Of a stretch of DNA of 64,000 nucleotides, positions 36,543 through 45,820 are shown piece after piece. Positions within the stretch are counted from its first letter, which is position 1. Every line of letters starts with the position of its first letter. Source of the stretch: Heliorestis convoluta (GTDB lineage Bacteria > Bacillota > Desulfitobacteriia > Heliobacteriales > Heliobacteriaceae); NCBI RefSeq assembly GCF_009649955.1, contig NZ_CP045875.1:1593501-1657500 (forward strand), written 5' to 3'. Under the pieces are notes generated by a model. That model had not been told where the DNA came from. It saw only the letters and a list, made by a program, of their open reading frames with translations, and did not search any database. Made by a program: the position numbers and the translations under genes.

Positions 36543-38003
36543 GTGTTTTCCATAAAGCTTAGAAATAAAATATTTCTCAGTTTTTCTTTTCTATTATTTT
36601 TTCTTTTACTTCTAGTAGCGGTAAACTACTTATTAACAAGTAAAAGTCTCGAACTGAGAAAAATAGCTGTTGATGAGTCAGCAGAATCTACCTTGATTAT
36701 GGAGCTAGAAAAAGATCACTTGCAGTGGGTCTTAGCAGCAAATAGCTCTCTCATTGACGGCAGGCCCTTTGAAGAACAATTCGATCATGAACAGTGTAGC
36801 CTTGGGCAGTGGTATTACAGGTACATAGAAACAGAGGCCTTCAAGCAACTACCAGAGGAAAAGCAGCGAGTCTACTTTGACTTAGAAGAACCTCATCGCT
36901 TGTTTCACCACTATGGTGCAGAATTTGCAGCCTTAATCGAAAAAGGACCTTCTGCTAGAGCAGAAGCCAATGATTTTTTCTATAACCATGTGAACCCAGA
37001 GCTAGAAAAAACGTACCAACTACTTGGGGAGATCAATCGTTTTAAACAGGAAAGAGCTACCCAGGCCTTGCTGGAAGCAGAAGAGCAAGAATCTTACGGA
37101 AAAATGGTAACTTTTATAATTGCAGTACTGTCACTGCTACTAGGAAGTGGCCTTGCCTTTATACTGGCAAATAGCATTGCCAAACCAGTGCAAGAAACCA
37201 TTCAGACGATCGCTGTAACATCGGCGCAAGTCGCCGCATCGATGGAGCAAAGTGAACGAACAGCCATTTCTCAAGCTTCATCAGTAGCGGAAGTTACTTC
37301 TACGATGGAAGAATTGCGTGTTTCTTCTGAGCAGTCTACACAACAAGTGATTAAGGTTGCAGAAAATGCGCGCGACGCCGCTGTTGCAGCCACCGAGGGG
37401 CTTACTTCTGTAGAAGCGATGATTCGCGATATGCAAGATCTGCGCTCTAAAGTTGATTCTATCGCCCATCAAATCTTAGATCTTAGTGAACAAATCAGTC
37501 AGATTGGTACAATTAGTTCTACTGTGAAAGATCTAGCTGATCAGACCAATATGTTGGCTCTCAATGCAGCTGTTGAAGCTGTACGTGCAGGAGAACATGG
37601 AAAAGGTTTTGCCGTCGTCTCGGCAGAAATCCGGAAACTCGCTGACTTAAGCAAAAAAGCATCACAACAAATAACAACGATCGTCGTGGATCTTCAAAAA
37701 GCTACGAACCGAACTGTTATGGTTACGGAAGAAGGCACCAAACAAGTGGTAGCAACAGAAAGACTAACAAACAAAAATGGTGATGCTTTCCGAGAGTTAC
37801 AGAGGAGCATGGAAGAAATATCTCAATACATTGAACAAGTATCACTGAACTTAGAGCAGCAAAGCGGTGCCATTGGAGGCGTGTCGACAGTGATGGAAGA
37901 TATTACACAAGGTACAAAAGAAACGGCTGCTTCTATTGGGGAAACAAAAGAAGGTATGGAGAATCTCCGTAAAGCAGGTATGATGCTCAAAGACACGGTT
38001 TAA
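36543..38003 (+). CDS. Methyl-accepting chemotaxis protein with extracytoplasmic CZB-like sensor
   Basis: Chemoreceptor of 486 residues. TM1 is at about 10-31. TM2 is at about 187-213. The domain between them contains DHLQWV (about 58), [10 protein letters not shown] (about 85) and [10 protein letters not shown] (about 116), matching the His/Cys/His/His pattern of the chemoreceptor zinc-binding (CZB) domain. No clear HAMP follows TM2. The signalling tip is [44 protein letters not shown] 36543 follows GGAGGG at good spacing; upstream in-frame codons overlap the CheW gene. Zinc binding is inferred. Confidence 0.9.
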   Translation: MFSIKLRNKIFLSFSFLLFFLLLLVAVNYLLTSKSLELRKIAVDESAESTLIMELEKDHLQWVLAANSSLIDGRPFEEQFDHEQCSLGQWYYRYIETEAFKQLPEEKQRVYFDLEEPHRLFHHYGAEFAALIEKGPSARAEANDFFYNHVNPELEKTYQLLGEINRFKQERATQALLEAEEQESYGKMVTFIIAVLSLLLGSGLAFILANSIAKPVQETIQTIAVTSAQVAASMEQSERTAISQASSVAEVTSTMEELRVSSEQSTQQVIKVAENARDAAVAATEGLTSVEAMIRDMQDLRSKVDSIAHQILDLSEQISQIGTISSTVKDLADQTNMLALNAAVEAVRAGEHGKGFAVVSAEIRKLADLSKKASQQITTIVVDLQKATNRTVMVTEEGTKQVVATERLTNKNGDAFRELQRSMEEISQYIEQVSLNLEQQSGAIGGVSTVMEDITQGTKETAASIGETKEGMENLRKAGMMLKDTV

Positions 38004-38021
38004 TAAAAGAAGGTGGGATGG

Positions 38022-40196
38022 ATGACAATTGTTGATCAAGAGTTAAGAGAAATCTTTCAAGCTGAAGCAGCGGAACGCCTTGACCGCATGGAAAGAAATC
38101 TTTTACAACTTGAGCAGGAGCGCCACAACCAGGATCTGATTAAGGAGCTATTTCGTGACGCCCATTCTTTCAAAGGTATTTCCCGTCTCGTAGAACAAAA
38201 AGAACTAGAAAGGCTATCGCATCAGTTAGAAGATCTCTTAGATAAAATCAAAAGTGGGCACGTAGCCATAACAGAAGAATTGATCACCACGCTAGCCGAG
38301 TGGGTTGATCAGTTACGTATATTGGTCCATTGTGCTATAACGGGAGAGATGAAGGTAGACAGTGAAAGTCCCTTTCTAGGAACACAAGATTCAAGGGGCA
38401 ATCGCCTTGCCACTGCTGTTGAAACTGCGGTCCAGGAGACCGCGGAAACAATGGAAGGCAAAGGAATTCAGAAACGAGAAGCTAGACGCACCCATGTACT
38501 AGAAACGATTCGTGTAGCTACAGCAAAGCTTGATGGACTGCTACAACAGTCTGGCGAGTTAACAGTATCACAAGTTCGCTTGAAAGAGCATATTGGTTAC
38601 TTAGAACTCATCAATGGACAAGTAGAAGATTGGCTCAATCAACGTAAATATTACACTTCGCCTAAAAAAGAGTTGAAGCAACTTAAAAAAAACATGGCCT
38701 ATCTGAGTCAAGAGTTGAATCGTGTATACAAACTTCTAGACAACGATTGTGAGCGCCTTCATTGGATTGCCAATCAGATGAGCGATGAGATTGGAACAAT
38801 CAGACTGATCCCGCTTTCTTTTCTTTTCAAACAATACCACCGCTTGGTGCGCGATCTGGCTACGTCGCAACAGAAAAAAATACGTCTGACCATAGAAGGA
38901 GAAGACATTCTCGTAGACAAATATATTCTTGAACAATTGCGCGATCCACTCGTTCACCTTGTGCGCAATGCCATTGACCATGGCATTGAGAGATCCGATC
39001 TCCGCTTAGAAAGAGGCAAAGACGAGTATGCCACTTTGCGAATCAAAGCGATGCAAACTTCCACTCACGTACTCTTACAAGTTCAAGATGATGGAAATGG
39101 AATCAATCTAGAAATGATTAAAGCAAAAGCGCTTGCTTTGTCGCTTTATCAGCGAGAAGAGCTAGAAGCCATGTCAACGCAGCAACTTCAAATGCTCATC
39201 TTTGAATCAGGTTTTTCCACACGTACAAATGTCTCTGCTCTTTCCGGTCGAGGCATTGGATTGGATGTAGTAAAAAGTAGAATTGAAAGCTTAAAAGGAT
39301 CTATTCATCTCCAATCTCAAATCGGTGAGGGAACCTTAATTCAGCTTCGAATGCCCGTCTCTTTAATAACCACATCGATTATAGTTGTTCAAGCAGGTGC
39401 CTATAACTATGGTATTCCCTCTGAGGAAGTTAAAGGTCTACGTTTTTTTCGCAGCGATGAAGTGTTTTACACGGAAGGCCGAGAAGCTATTATGTACCAA
39501 GGAGAACCGGTATCGATTCAGTCATTGTTGGAGTTACTGGAACTAGCCGATGAACAACAAGTCCGGCAAGAGAATCAAGAAAAAAAAGGTGCTATTATCA
39601 TTTCTAATGGAGAAGAAAAGGCGGCTTTTGTTGTAGATGCCTTTATTACAGAAAGCCAGGTGATTGTGAAGCCTTTTTGTTCTCTTCTGAAGAGAATCCG
39701 CAATGTCATGGGCGTTACCGTACTCGGAACGGGGACAATTTGTACTGTATTAAATCCTTATGACCTAGTGAAAGCGGTGCAAAAAGAGAGAGTTAAAACT
39801 TTTTCGCTCCGACAAGCTCCTGTTGAGAAAAAAAAGACATCTGTTTTATTGGTAGAAGACTCTATCACGACGCGTGTTCAAGTAAAAAGAATTTTAGAAA
39901 GCCAAGATTTCGTCGTAACAACAGCCGTTGATGGAGCAGAAGCTTGGCAACTGTTGCAGGATCATCCCTTTCATGCTGTTGTAACAGATGTAGAAATGCC
40001 CAATATGGATGGCTTTACTTTAACAGAGAAGATTCGTCAAAGCCCCAATCTCAAGCAATTACCTATCATTTTGCTAACGTCACTGATGAAAGAAAGTGAA
40101 AAAAAGCGTGGTGTAGCGGCGGGCGCCGATGCATACTTGGTTAAATCTTCTTTTGAACAAGAAGTTCTAATCAATACATTGCATCGGCTGTTATAG
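38022..40196 (+). CDS. cheA: CheA histidine kinase with C-terminal receiver
   Basis: Protein of 724 residues. Hpt domain P1 has the phosphorylated His in RDAHSFKGISRLV (about residue 47). Dimerisation helices follow around 160-240, and I see no P2 CheY-binding domain. The HATPase domain shows VRNAIDHGIE, VQDDGNGI and LSGRGIGLDVVKSRIESLKG. A CheW-like P5 domain follows, then a receiver VLLVEDSITTRVQVKRIL with Asp in TDVEMPNMDGF. The internal receiver is typical of CheA in alternative, non-flagellar systems. ATG 38022 follows AAGGTGG; GTG 38013 overlaps that site. Confidence 0.93.
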   Translation: MTIVDQELREIFQAEAAERLDRMERNLLQLEQERHNQDLIKELFRDAHSFKGISRLVEQKELERLSHQLEDLLDKIKSGHVAITEELITTLAEWVDQLRILVHCAITGEMKVDSESPFLGTQDSRGNRLATAVETAVQETAETMEGKGIQKREARRTHVLETIRVATAKLDGLLQQSGELTVSQVRLKEHIGYLELINGQVEDWLNQRKYYTSPKKELKQLKKNMAYLSQELNRVYKLLDNDCERLHWIANQMSDEIGTIRLIPLSFLFKQYHRLVRDLATSQQKKIRLTIEGEDILVDKYILEQLRDPLVHLVRNAIDHGIERSDLRLERGKDEYATLRIKAMQTSTHVLLQVQDDGNGINLEMIKAKALALSLYQREELEAMSTQQLQMLIFESGFSTRTNVSALSGRGIGLDVVKSRIESLKGSIHLQSQIGEGTLIQLRMPVSLITTSIIVVQAGAYNYGIPSEEVKGLRFFRSDEVFYTEGREAIMYQGEPVSIQSLLELLELADEQQVRQENQEKKGAIIISNGEEKAAFVVDAFITESQVIVKPFCSLLKRIRNVMGVTVLGTGTICTVLNPYDLVKAVQKERVKTFSLRQAPVEKKKTSVLLVEDSITTRVQVKRILESQDFVVTTAVDGAEAWQLLQDHPFHAVVTDVEMPNMDGFTLTEKIRQSPNLKQLPIILLTSLMKESEKKRGVAAGADAYLVKSSFEQEVLINTLHRLL

Positions 40197-40220
40197 GAAA
40201 AGAAAGGCGGCCTGTTATAA

Positions 40221-40811
40221 GTGCCTAGGATCGATAGAGAAACCCCTTCTGTAATTGCCATTGGGGCTTCTACGGGTGGCCCTCCTGTTTTCCTTCAAAT
40301 CCTACAAGCCTTACCAAAAAAATTTCCTGTACCTATCGTGGCCGTACAACATGTGGCAGAAGGTTTTATGAACTCTCTAGTTGGTTGGCTGCAACAGCAC
40401 TGTCGTGTAAAAGTTAAATTGGCAGAAAAAGGCGAACGAATTTGTAGAGGAACAGTATACTTTGCGCCAGAAGGCTATCATCTAGAAGTAAATTCAAGTG
40501 GAATCATTGCACTTTCTTCAGCACCGCCACAAGCCGGTCATCGTCCGTCCATTGATCTAACTTTTCAGTCTTTGTGTTGCTTTAGTCCTTGTTGTTGGGC
40601 TTTTCTCCTAACGGGCATGGGCAAAGATGGGGCACAAGGATTGAAAGGCCTTCATGATAGTGGTTGTTACACGGTAGTGCAAGACCCTGCTTCGTCTATT
40701 ATTTATGGAATGCCTGGAGAAGCCCTTCGCTTACATGCTGTTGATGAGGTGTTGTCGCCACCGTTGATGATTGAACGGCTCTTGGGACTTGTTGAAAGAA
40801 AAGCATTGTAA
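40221..40811 (+). CDS. cheB: Stand-alone CheB-type methylesterase domain
   Basis: Protein of 196 residues with only the methylesterase/deamidase catalytic domain. The catalytic triad is visible: Ser in IAIGASTGGPPVF, His in AVQHVAEGF, and Asp in LTGMGKDGAQGL. The regulatory receiver of classical CheB is absent, so activity is not gated by an attached phosphorylation domain. It ends the chemosensory cluster, before a shared terminator. Confidence 0.92.
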   Translation: MPRIDRETPSVIAIGASTGGPPVFLQILQALPKKFPVPIVAVQHVAEGFMNSLVGWLQQHCRVKVKLAEKGERICRGTVYFAPEGYHLEVNSSGIIALSSAPPQAGHRPSIDLTFQSLCCFSPCCWAFLLTGMGKDGAQGLKGLHDSGCYTVVQDPASSIIYGMPGEALRLHAVDEVLSPPLMIERLLGLVERKAL

Positions 40812-40818
40812 ACAAAGA

Positions 40819-40853
40819 AAAGCCTGCCCGATATAAAAGGGCAGGCTTTTTCT
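40819..40853. terminator. Bidirectional terminator between cheB and thiH
   Basis: Arms 40819-40829 and 40839-40849 (AAAGCCTGCCC and complement) with T-rich flanking on the plus side and an A-rich flank on the other. It serves both converging transcripts. Confidence 0.88.
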
Positions 40854-40854
40854 G

Positions 40855-41961
40855 TTAAATATTATGCCAATCTTGAAAAACTGGTTGATAGCCTTTCTGA
40901 AGTAACATCTGACGAATTTCTTCCGTTGATCGTTCGTCAGAAATGATAAATTGACCGTCTTTCGCTTCTTCATCAATATGGCCACCTACCGCTGTATTTA
41001 CACCGGAAGAAAGACGAGTCACGCCCAAAGGCACTAGATTGTCTCGTAATGCAGCCGATTCCCTCGTGGAAAGCGTAATGCCCAGACGGGGCATAAAGAG
41101 GCGGAAAGCGAGGATGATCTGAACTAGATCGCGATCAGAAACGGGCGCTGTTGGTTGATATCCTTCAGGGCCGCTCTTAATGCGAGGGATAGAAACGGAT
41201 ATTTCCGTATCTAAGTAACGGTCTTGCAAGTATTGTGCATGGAGCCCTGTGAAAAAGACTTCAGAAGGCCAATGATGTAAACCAAGAAGAGCCCCAACAT
41301 TCACGCGCCTCATGGCAGCTTGACAACCACGCTCCGGTGCATCGAGGCGCCAACGATAATCACGCTTGGGGCCAGCAGGATGGAGTGACTCGTAGGTCTT
41401 TTCATCATACACTTCCTGATAAATCGTTAATCCATCAACGCCATGCTTTGTTAGCAAAGTGTATTCTTCAGTGCTTAAAGCATTGATTTCAACAGATAAG
41501 GAAGTAAAGGATTCTTTGATAATATCCAGTGCTTGTACCAGATATTCTAGGGGCTCTTTGCCTGGCACATCGCCTGTTAATAGCAAGACTTGCTTTAATC
41601 CTGTTGAAGCAATTGCCTTTGCTTCTGCTTCAATTTCTTCTGGTGACAAGCGACGTCTCTGAATCTCTTTGTTAATATGACTAAAATTACAATAGAGGCA
41701 GCGATTCACACATTGATTGGACAAATAAAGAGGCGTATAAAGTTGTATCGTACGTCCAAAGTGTTGCAGCGTAAGTCGATGGGCCTTCTGCGCCATTTCT
41801 TCTAAAAATTCTGTTGCAGCGGGAGACAAAAGGGCTAGAAAATCAAGAGCCTGCAGTCGTTCTTTACGGATGATAGATGCGACTCTTTGCGAGGTCACTT
41901 TACGCATATAATCATTGACGTCAAGGCCATCGTAGCTTTTTAATAAGGGATAAAAAGACAT
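40855..41961 (-). CDS. thiH: 2-iminoacetate synthase (tyrosine lyase) ThiH
   Basis: Radical-SAM enzyme that cleaves tyrosine to dehydroglycine for the thiazole ring of thiamine. The cluster motif CVNRCLYCNF lies at about residue 85, followed by VLLLTGDVPGKEPLEYL, LTIYQEVYDEKTYESLHPAGPKRDYRWRLDAPERGCQAAMRRVNVGALLGL and the C-terminal SSGVNTAVGGHIDE. Length is 368 residues, normal. It is last in thiS-thiG-thiH under TPP control. Using ThiH rather than the oxidase ThiO fits an anaerobe. Confidence 0.96.
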   Translation of the reverse strand: MSFYPLLKSYDGLDVNDYMRKVTSQRVASIIRKERLQALDFLALLSPAATEFLEEMAQKAHRLTLQHFGRTIQLYTPLYLSNQCVNRCLYCNFSHINKEIQRRRLSPEEIEAEAKAIASTGLKQVLLLTGDVPGKEPLEYLVQALDIIKESFTSLSVEINALSTEEYTLLTKHGVDGLTIYQEVYDEKTYESLHPAGPKRDYRWRLDAPERGCQAAMRRVNVGALLGLHHWPSEVFFTGLHAQYLQDRYLDTEISVSIPRIKSGPEGYQPTAPVSDRDLVQIILAFRLFMPRLGITLSTRESAALRDNLVPLGVTRLSSGVNTAVGGHIDEEAKDGQFIISDERSTEEIRQMLLQKGYQPVFQDWHNI

Positions 41962-42025
41962 GTTATGATCCGTCCTCTAATTCGTTGACTCTCCCAAGAA
42001 GTAGTGACAAAAGTTGTAAAAAATC

Positions 42026-42793
42026 TTAGTCCTGCAAAAATCCTGTCAGCGGTGAACTAGCACGAGCATACTCTACAGTTTGCCCCGGTTGGGCGAGATA
42101 GGCGAGACGGCCTGCTTGTACAGCCTGGCTAAAAGCTTTGGCCATGATTAGAGGATCACCAGCCGTAGCAATGGCTGTGTTCACCAGTACAGCGGCGGCA
42201 CCCATTTCCATGGCTTCAGCAGCTTCCGAGGGCTTACCAATACCAGCATCAACAATAATAGGGAGAGAGCACTCTTCGATGAGAATACGAACGATCTCCT
42301 TCGTTTTTAATCCTCTGTTCGTGCCAATGGGAGCACCTAGGGGCATAATGGCAGCGGCGCCTGCTTTTTCTAAAGCTTTGGCGGCGTACAGATCAGGATG
42401 CATATAGGGAAGAACGACAAAACCTTCTGCTGCTAAAACTTCTGTGGCTTTAATCGTCTCATTGTTGTCAGGCAAAAGATACTTATTATCAGAAATCACT
42501 TCAATCTTAATCCAGTTACCACAGCCGCTCGCTCGGGCCAAGCGGGCAATGCGAACGGCTTCTTCTGCTGTTCGAGCGCCCGAAGTATTGGGCATAAGAA
42601 TGGCTTCCGGTGGAATATGGCGCAACACATTCTGTTGTCGGTTCTGCAAATCGACACGGCGCAATGCAACGGTCACCACTTCTACGCCTGTCTCTGTCAT
42701 AAGGTCCTGAATAATTCCTTCATCTGCGAACTTACCACTGCCGATAAAAAGACGATTTCGAATCTCCTTATCTCCAATTCTTAGGTTGTCCAT
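42026..42793 (-). CDS. thiG: Thiazole synthase ThiG
   Basis: Forms the thiamine thiazole phosphate from DXP, ThiS-thiocarboxylate and dehydroglycine. The TIM-barrel signatures [99 protein letters not shown] are all present. The start ATG at 42793 is preferred, since GGAGGTGG lies just upstream; a TTG 18 bases earlier overlaps that site. It begins one base after the thiS stop. Confidence 0.96.
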   Translation of the reverse strand: MDNLRIGDKEIRNRLFIGSGKFADEGIIQDLMTETGVEVVTVALRRVDLQNRQQNVLRHIPPEAILMPNTSGARTAEEAVRIARLARASGCGNWIKIEVISDNKYLLPDNNETIKATEVLAAEGFVVLPYMHPDLYAAKALEKAGAAAIMPLGAPIGTNRGLKTKEIVRILIEECSLPIIVDAGIGKPSEAAEAMEMGAAAVLVNTAIATAGDPLIMAKAFSQAVQAGRLAYLAQPGQTVEYARASSPLTGFLQD

Positions 42794-42794
42794 C

Positions 42795-42995
42795 TTAACC
42801 ACCTCCAACAAACATCAATATCTCAATTTGATCGCCTTCTGCGAAAGTAACCTTCTCCCAACCATCTCTAGAGAGAATGGAACCATTGTACTCAATAATC
42901 AAGCCTTCTAAAGGAAGCTCTTTGGATTCTAAGTAGGTGATCAGAGACATAGGAGAGGCTACTTCGACAGGTTCGCCATTCACTGTAACCTTCAT
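42795..42995 (-). CDS. thiS: Sulfur carrier protein ThiS
   Basis: Ubiquitin-like sulfur carrier of 66 residues, [14 protein letters not shown] ... [14 protein letters not shown]. The C-terminal Gly-Gly is thiocarboxylated and donates sulfur to ThiG. ATG 42995 follows AAAGGAG at seven bases; the longer frame upstream would cover the riboswitch terminator. First gene of the thi operon. Confidence 0.95.
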   Translation of the reverse strand: MKVTVNGEPVEVASPMSLITYLESKELPLEGLIIEYNGSILSRDGWEKVTFAEGDQIEILMFVGGG

Positions 42996-43017
42996 CGTTA
43001 AACTCCTTTCTGAAAGA

Positions 43018-43160
43018 CAAAAAAGACCACGCCCGTAGGGTAGCCTTTTCATTGTGACAATCATTCACATAAAGCGCTTCCCTACGCTGGTATAATCCAG
43101 GTCAGGTTCAAAGAGTTGAGAAGACACCTTCTCTCTCAGCCGCCTTAGGCGGCACCCCTA
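43018..43160 (-). promoter_or_regulatory. TPP riboswitch with terminator platform
   Basis: Reading the minus strand, 43160-43076 contains the THI-box elements GGGGTGCC, GGCTGAGA, TTTGAACCTGA and ATACCAGCGTAGGGAAG, in the canonical order. Downstream, a hairpin formed by GGCTACCC and GGGCGTGGTC is followed by TTTTTT at about 43046-43019, a terminator just before thiS. TPP binding would promote termination of thiSGH. Confidence 0.95.
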
Positions 43161-43232
43161 GCAAACAATCTATTGAATTGATAGACCTATCAAGAGTTTA
43201 CTACTATCATGGCAAGACTGTAAAGTCTTAAT

Positions 43233-43538
43233 TCAACGATTTTTTGTATCGCGAACTGATTTGATAATTCCGAAAGTAACGCCTGTTACAAAGGCAACAT
43301 AAATCCCTATCTCAGCACCTTTTTTAAAGCCAGCCCAATTGAAGCAATCTGCTTGCCAGAAACCATAGAGACCACCCCAGATCAAACCAGCAAAAATGAG
43401 CACAAAACCATTGAAGACTTTGTACATCTCAGGATGATGACGTAAGGCGTACTTAAAAACTTCTACAGTGGTAAGGATGAGAACTGATAAAATCGCAATT
43501 AAATACTCGCCATTGGTCGGAGTCAAAGCCCAATCCAT
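43233..43538 (-). CDS. Small membrane protein of unknown function
   Basis: Protein of 101 residues with three hydrophobic segments: YLIAILSVLILTTVEVFKYAL, VFNGFVLIFAGLIWGGLYGFW, and IGIYVAFVTGVTFGIIKSV. The size and topology recall small holin-like proteins, but I see no motif that proves it. ATG 43538 follows AGGGGTGG at about seven bases, which supports a real gene. It lies between the thi riboswitch and a divergent ABC transporter. Confidence 0.65.
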   Translation of the reverse strand: MDWALTPTNGEYLIAILSVLILTTVEVFKYALRHHPEMYKVFNGFVLIFAGLIWGGLYGFWQADCFNWAGFKKGAEIGIYVAFVTGVTFGIIKSVRDTKNR

Positions 43539-43740
43539 TATTTACCACCCCTGCCATAGCCTATGACAAAGATGGCACGATAGGTGAATAAAGCGATAGA
43601 AAAAGATAAAGAACATAAGCCTTCTTTTTTTTCCTAGGTGGAAGTGATATATTAAACTATGAAATCAAGGGATTCCTTCAGAGGAAGGGTCTACTCAGAA
43701 GCGTGATAATGATACATAAAGAAAGGGATCCTTCGTAAGA

Positions 43741-44721
43741 ATGACGATTATATATGTAGAAGATCTGGTTAAGCAGTTTAAAGATTTTACAGCGGTAAAA
43801 GGGATATCTTTCGAAGTACAAAAAGGTGAAATCTTTGGCTTTCTTGGTCCCAATGGCGCTGGTAAATCAACGACAATTAAGATACTTTGCACTTTGCTTT
43901 CTCTTACATCAGGCAAAGCAATGCTGAATGGATTTGATGTAACGAAAGAAGCGCTCAAAGTGCGTCAGTCCATTGGCTTGGTTTTTCAAGATTACTCGCT
44001 TGACGATCGATTGACGGCAGAAGAGAATCTTTACTTCCATGCCATGCTATATAGTGTACCTCGGGAGCAGATGAAAGAACGGATGGATCAAGTCTTGGCT
44101 ATGGTTGATTTAACGGACCGACGACGCGATCCAGTGCGCAATTTTTCTGGAGGCATGAAACGACGCTTAGAAATTGCCCGAGGTCTCTTGCATCATCCCA
44201 AAGTACTTTTTCTTGATGAGCCCACCATTGGTCTGGATCCACAGACACGCCGAGCTATCTGGAGCCATGTAAATAAATTGCGCGATGAATTTGAGCTAAG
44301 CGTTTTCATGACCACCCATTATATGGAAGAAGCTGAAAATTGCGATCGAATTGCCATTATTGATCATGGTGACATCGTTGCTTTAGATTCACCTGAAAGC
44401 CTAAAAGAACAAGTGGGTGGCGATGTGATTACGATCCGAACAGATCAGAATGAAGCAATGATAGGTGCTATAGGGGAAAAATATGGCCTACAAAGCACTT
44501 TAGTGGGTGATTCCATCCGCCTAGAAGTCCAAGATGGTTCTTCTTTTATCCCTCGTGTGGTAGCAGACTTTCCCGGTGCAATTCAGAGCATTCATGTTCA
44601 TGAACCGACTCTCGATGATGTCTTCTTAAAAATAACAGGCCGGGCCATTCGTGATGAATTGATTAGCGAAGCAGAACGATCACGACAAAAAGTAAGAAGT
44701 TTTCGCAAAGGAAAGCGGTAA
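43741..44721 (+). CDS. ABC transporter ATP-binding protein, DrrA/daunorubicin-resistance type
   Basis: Protein of 326 residues. Walker A is GPNGAGKSTTIKIL, the Q-loop QDYSLDDRLTAEENL, the signature NFSGGMKRRLEIARGL, Walker B VLFLDEPTIGLD, and the H-loop TTHYMEEAE. The C-terminal extension of about 100 residues is typical of DrrA-like exporters. It precedes its permease. The substrate cannot be deduced; drug, lipid or antibiotic export is possible. About 200 bases upstream hold no clear promoter. Confidence 0.93.
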   Translation: MTIIYVEDLVKQFKDFTAVKGISFEVQKGEIFGFLGPNGAGKSTTIKILCTLLSLTSGKAMLNGFDVTKEALKVRQSIGLVFQDYSLDDRLTAEENLYFHAMLYSVPREQMKERMDQVLAMVDLTDRRRDPVRNFSGGMKRRLEIARGLLHHPKVLFLDEPTIGLDPQTRRAIWSHVNKLRDEFELSVFMTTHYMEEAENCDRIAIIDHGDIVALDSPESLKEQVGGDVITIRTDQNEAMIGAIGEKYGLQSTLVGDSIRLEVQDGSSFIPRVVADFPGAIQSIHVHEPTLDDVFLKITGRAIRDELISEAERSRQKVRSFRKGKR

Positions 44722-44752
44722 TGCTTGTTACTTTCTATAGAGAGAGGTTTTA

Positions 44753-45553
44753 TTGTTGAACTTGTTAGAATCAATTGCAAAAACCATTTACGTCATCTGG
44801 TATCGAGAACTACTTCGTTTTCGTCGTGAGAAAAGCCAATGGGCGGGTATGGTCATGCAGCCCACTTTGTATTTGCTATTTGTAGGAACAGGTATAGCTT
44901 CTGCCATGGCTTTTCGCGGCTTGCCAGAGGGGGTGGAGATTGACTATCTTACCTTTGTTTACCCTGGCATTATTGGCATGTCCATACTTTTTACGTCCAT
45001 GTTCTCAGGCGTCTCGATTATTTGGGATCGGGAGTTTGGCTTTCTGAAAGAGATTTTGGTTGCACCCGTACCACGCTGGGCCATTTCTGTGGGCAAGGCA
45101 CTCGGCATTGCTACGATCGTTTCTTTTCAAGCTGTTGTCTTGTTGCTCCTCTCCCCCTTAGCCGGTGTGCCCTTGACTGTGAAAGCAGCTCTTGGCATTT
45201 TACCTATCTGCGCCATGATTGGTTTTTCTATTGGTTGTCTTGGTATTGCCATTGCAGGACGCATGGAATCTCTCCATGGCTTTCAATTGATCTCGAATTT
45301 TTTAACCATGCCCATGTTTTTTTTAAGCGGTGCCATCTTTCCTTTACATACGGCTCCGGATTGGTTGCAGTGGCTGATGAAGATCAATCCTCTTACCTAT
45401 GGCGTTGATGCCTTACGCAATGTTATCTATGATGGCATTCCCACAGCACGCCTAATGGTACAACACAGTCTTAGTTATGACTTGATGATACTGGCCCTTT
45501 TTGGCTTGGTCACTGCGACTGCTGCAGCGACGGCTTTTAATAAAACGGAGTAG
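44753..45553 (+). CDS. ABC-2 type transporter permease
   Basis: Membrane subunit of 266 residues with six hydrophobic segments. The ABC-2 signature region LISNFLTMPMFFLSGAIFPLHTAPDWLQWLMKINPLTYGVDALRNVI lies at about 180-226. An N-terminal amphipathic portion (IWYRELLRFRREKSQWAGMVMQPTLYLLFVGTGIA) fits the DrrB family. Two adjacent TTG codons (44753, 44756) follow AGAGAGG. It pairs with the preceding ATPase and ends at a strong terminator. Confidence 0.92.
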   Translation: MLNLLESIAKTIYVIWYRELLRFRREKSQWAGMVMQPTLYLLFVGTGIASAMAFRGLPEGVEIDYLTFVYPGIIGMSILFTSMFSGVSIIWDREFGFLKEILVAPVPRWAISVGKALGIATIVSFQAVVLLLLSPLAGVPLTVKAALGILPICAMIGFSIGCLGIAIAGRMESLHGFQLISNFLTMPMFFLSGAIFPLHTAPDWLQWLMKINPLTYGVDALRNVIYDGIPTARLMVQHSLSYDLMILALFGLVTATAAATAFNKTE

Positions 45554-45561
45554 ACTGCGTA

Positions 45562-45606
45562 CCCCTTCTTCTGTGCTTCTTAGAAACACAGAAGAAGGGG
45601 TTTTTT
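45562..45606 (+). terminator. Terminator after the ABC transporter
   Basis: A 14-bp perfect stem (45562-45575 with 45587-45600) is followed by TTTTTT. Confidence 0.93.
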
Positions 45607-45643
45607 GTGTTTTTTGAAGTTATGTCAGGAAGGGTATGACTGG

Positions 45644-45820
45644 TTAGAAAAAAGCCAAAAGATATAGAGCCGTAATGATTACAAGAAAAGCCAGCAGAAA
45701 AGTAGACCAAGCTGTAAGCTTCTTGTCTCTGCGCAGAAACCATCTACCTAGGTTTATTGTGTAGATGACTACGGCAAGGCCTACTACGATGATGAAATAA
45801 TCATGAAATGCTACTCCCAT
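45644..45820 (-). CDS. 58-residue two-helix membrane protein ending the ger operon
   Basis: A short gene not obvious by length. It reads MGVAFHDYFIIVVGLAVVIYTINLGRWFLRRDKKLTAWSTFLLAFLVIITALYLLAFF. Two hydrophobic helices at about 8-24 and 40-58 flank a basic loop RRDKK. ATG at 45820 overlaps the end of gerC by ten bases and AGGTG lies seven bases upstream, so translational coupling is likely. B. subtilis and B. megaterium ger operons sometimes carry a fourth short membrane subunit (gerD-type, e.g. gerKD). This could be its analogue, an inference from position and size. Confidence 0.65.
   Translation of the reverse strand: MGVAFHDYFIIVVGLAVVIYTINLGRWFLRRDKKLTAWSTFLLAFLVIITALYLLAFF

Noticed and set aside
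45600-45743. Minus frame of 68 residues at 45537-45743
   Set aside because: It covers the ABC terminator; the neighbouring 58-residue frame at 45644-45820 has a ribosome-binding site, gerC overlap and a membrane topology, so it is preferred.
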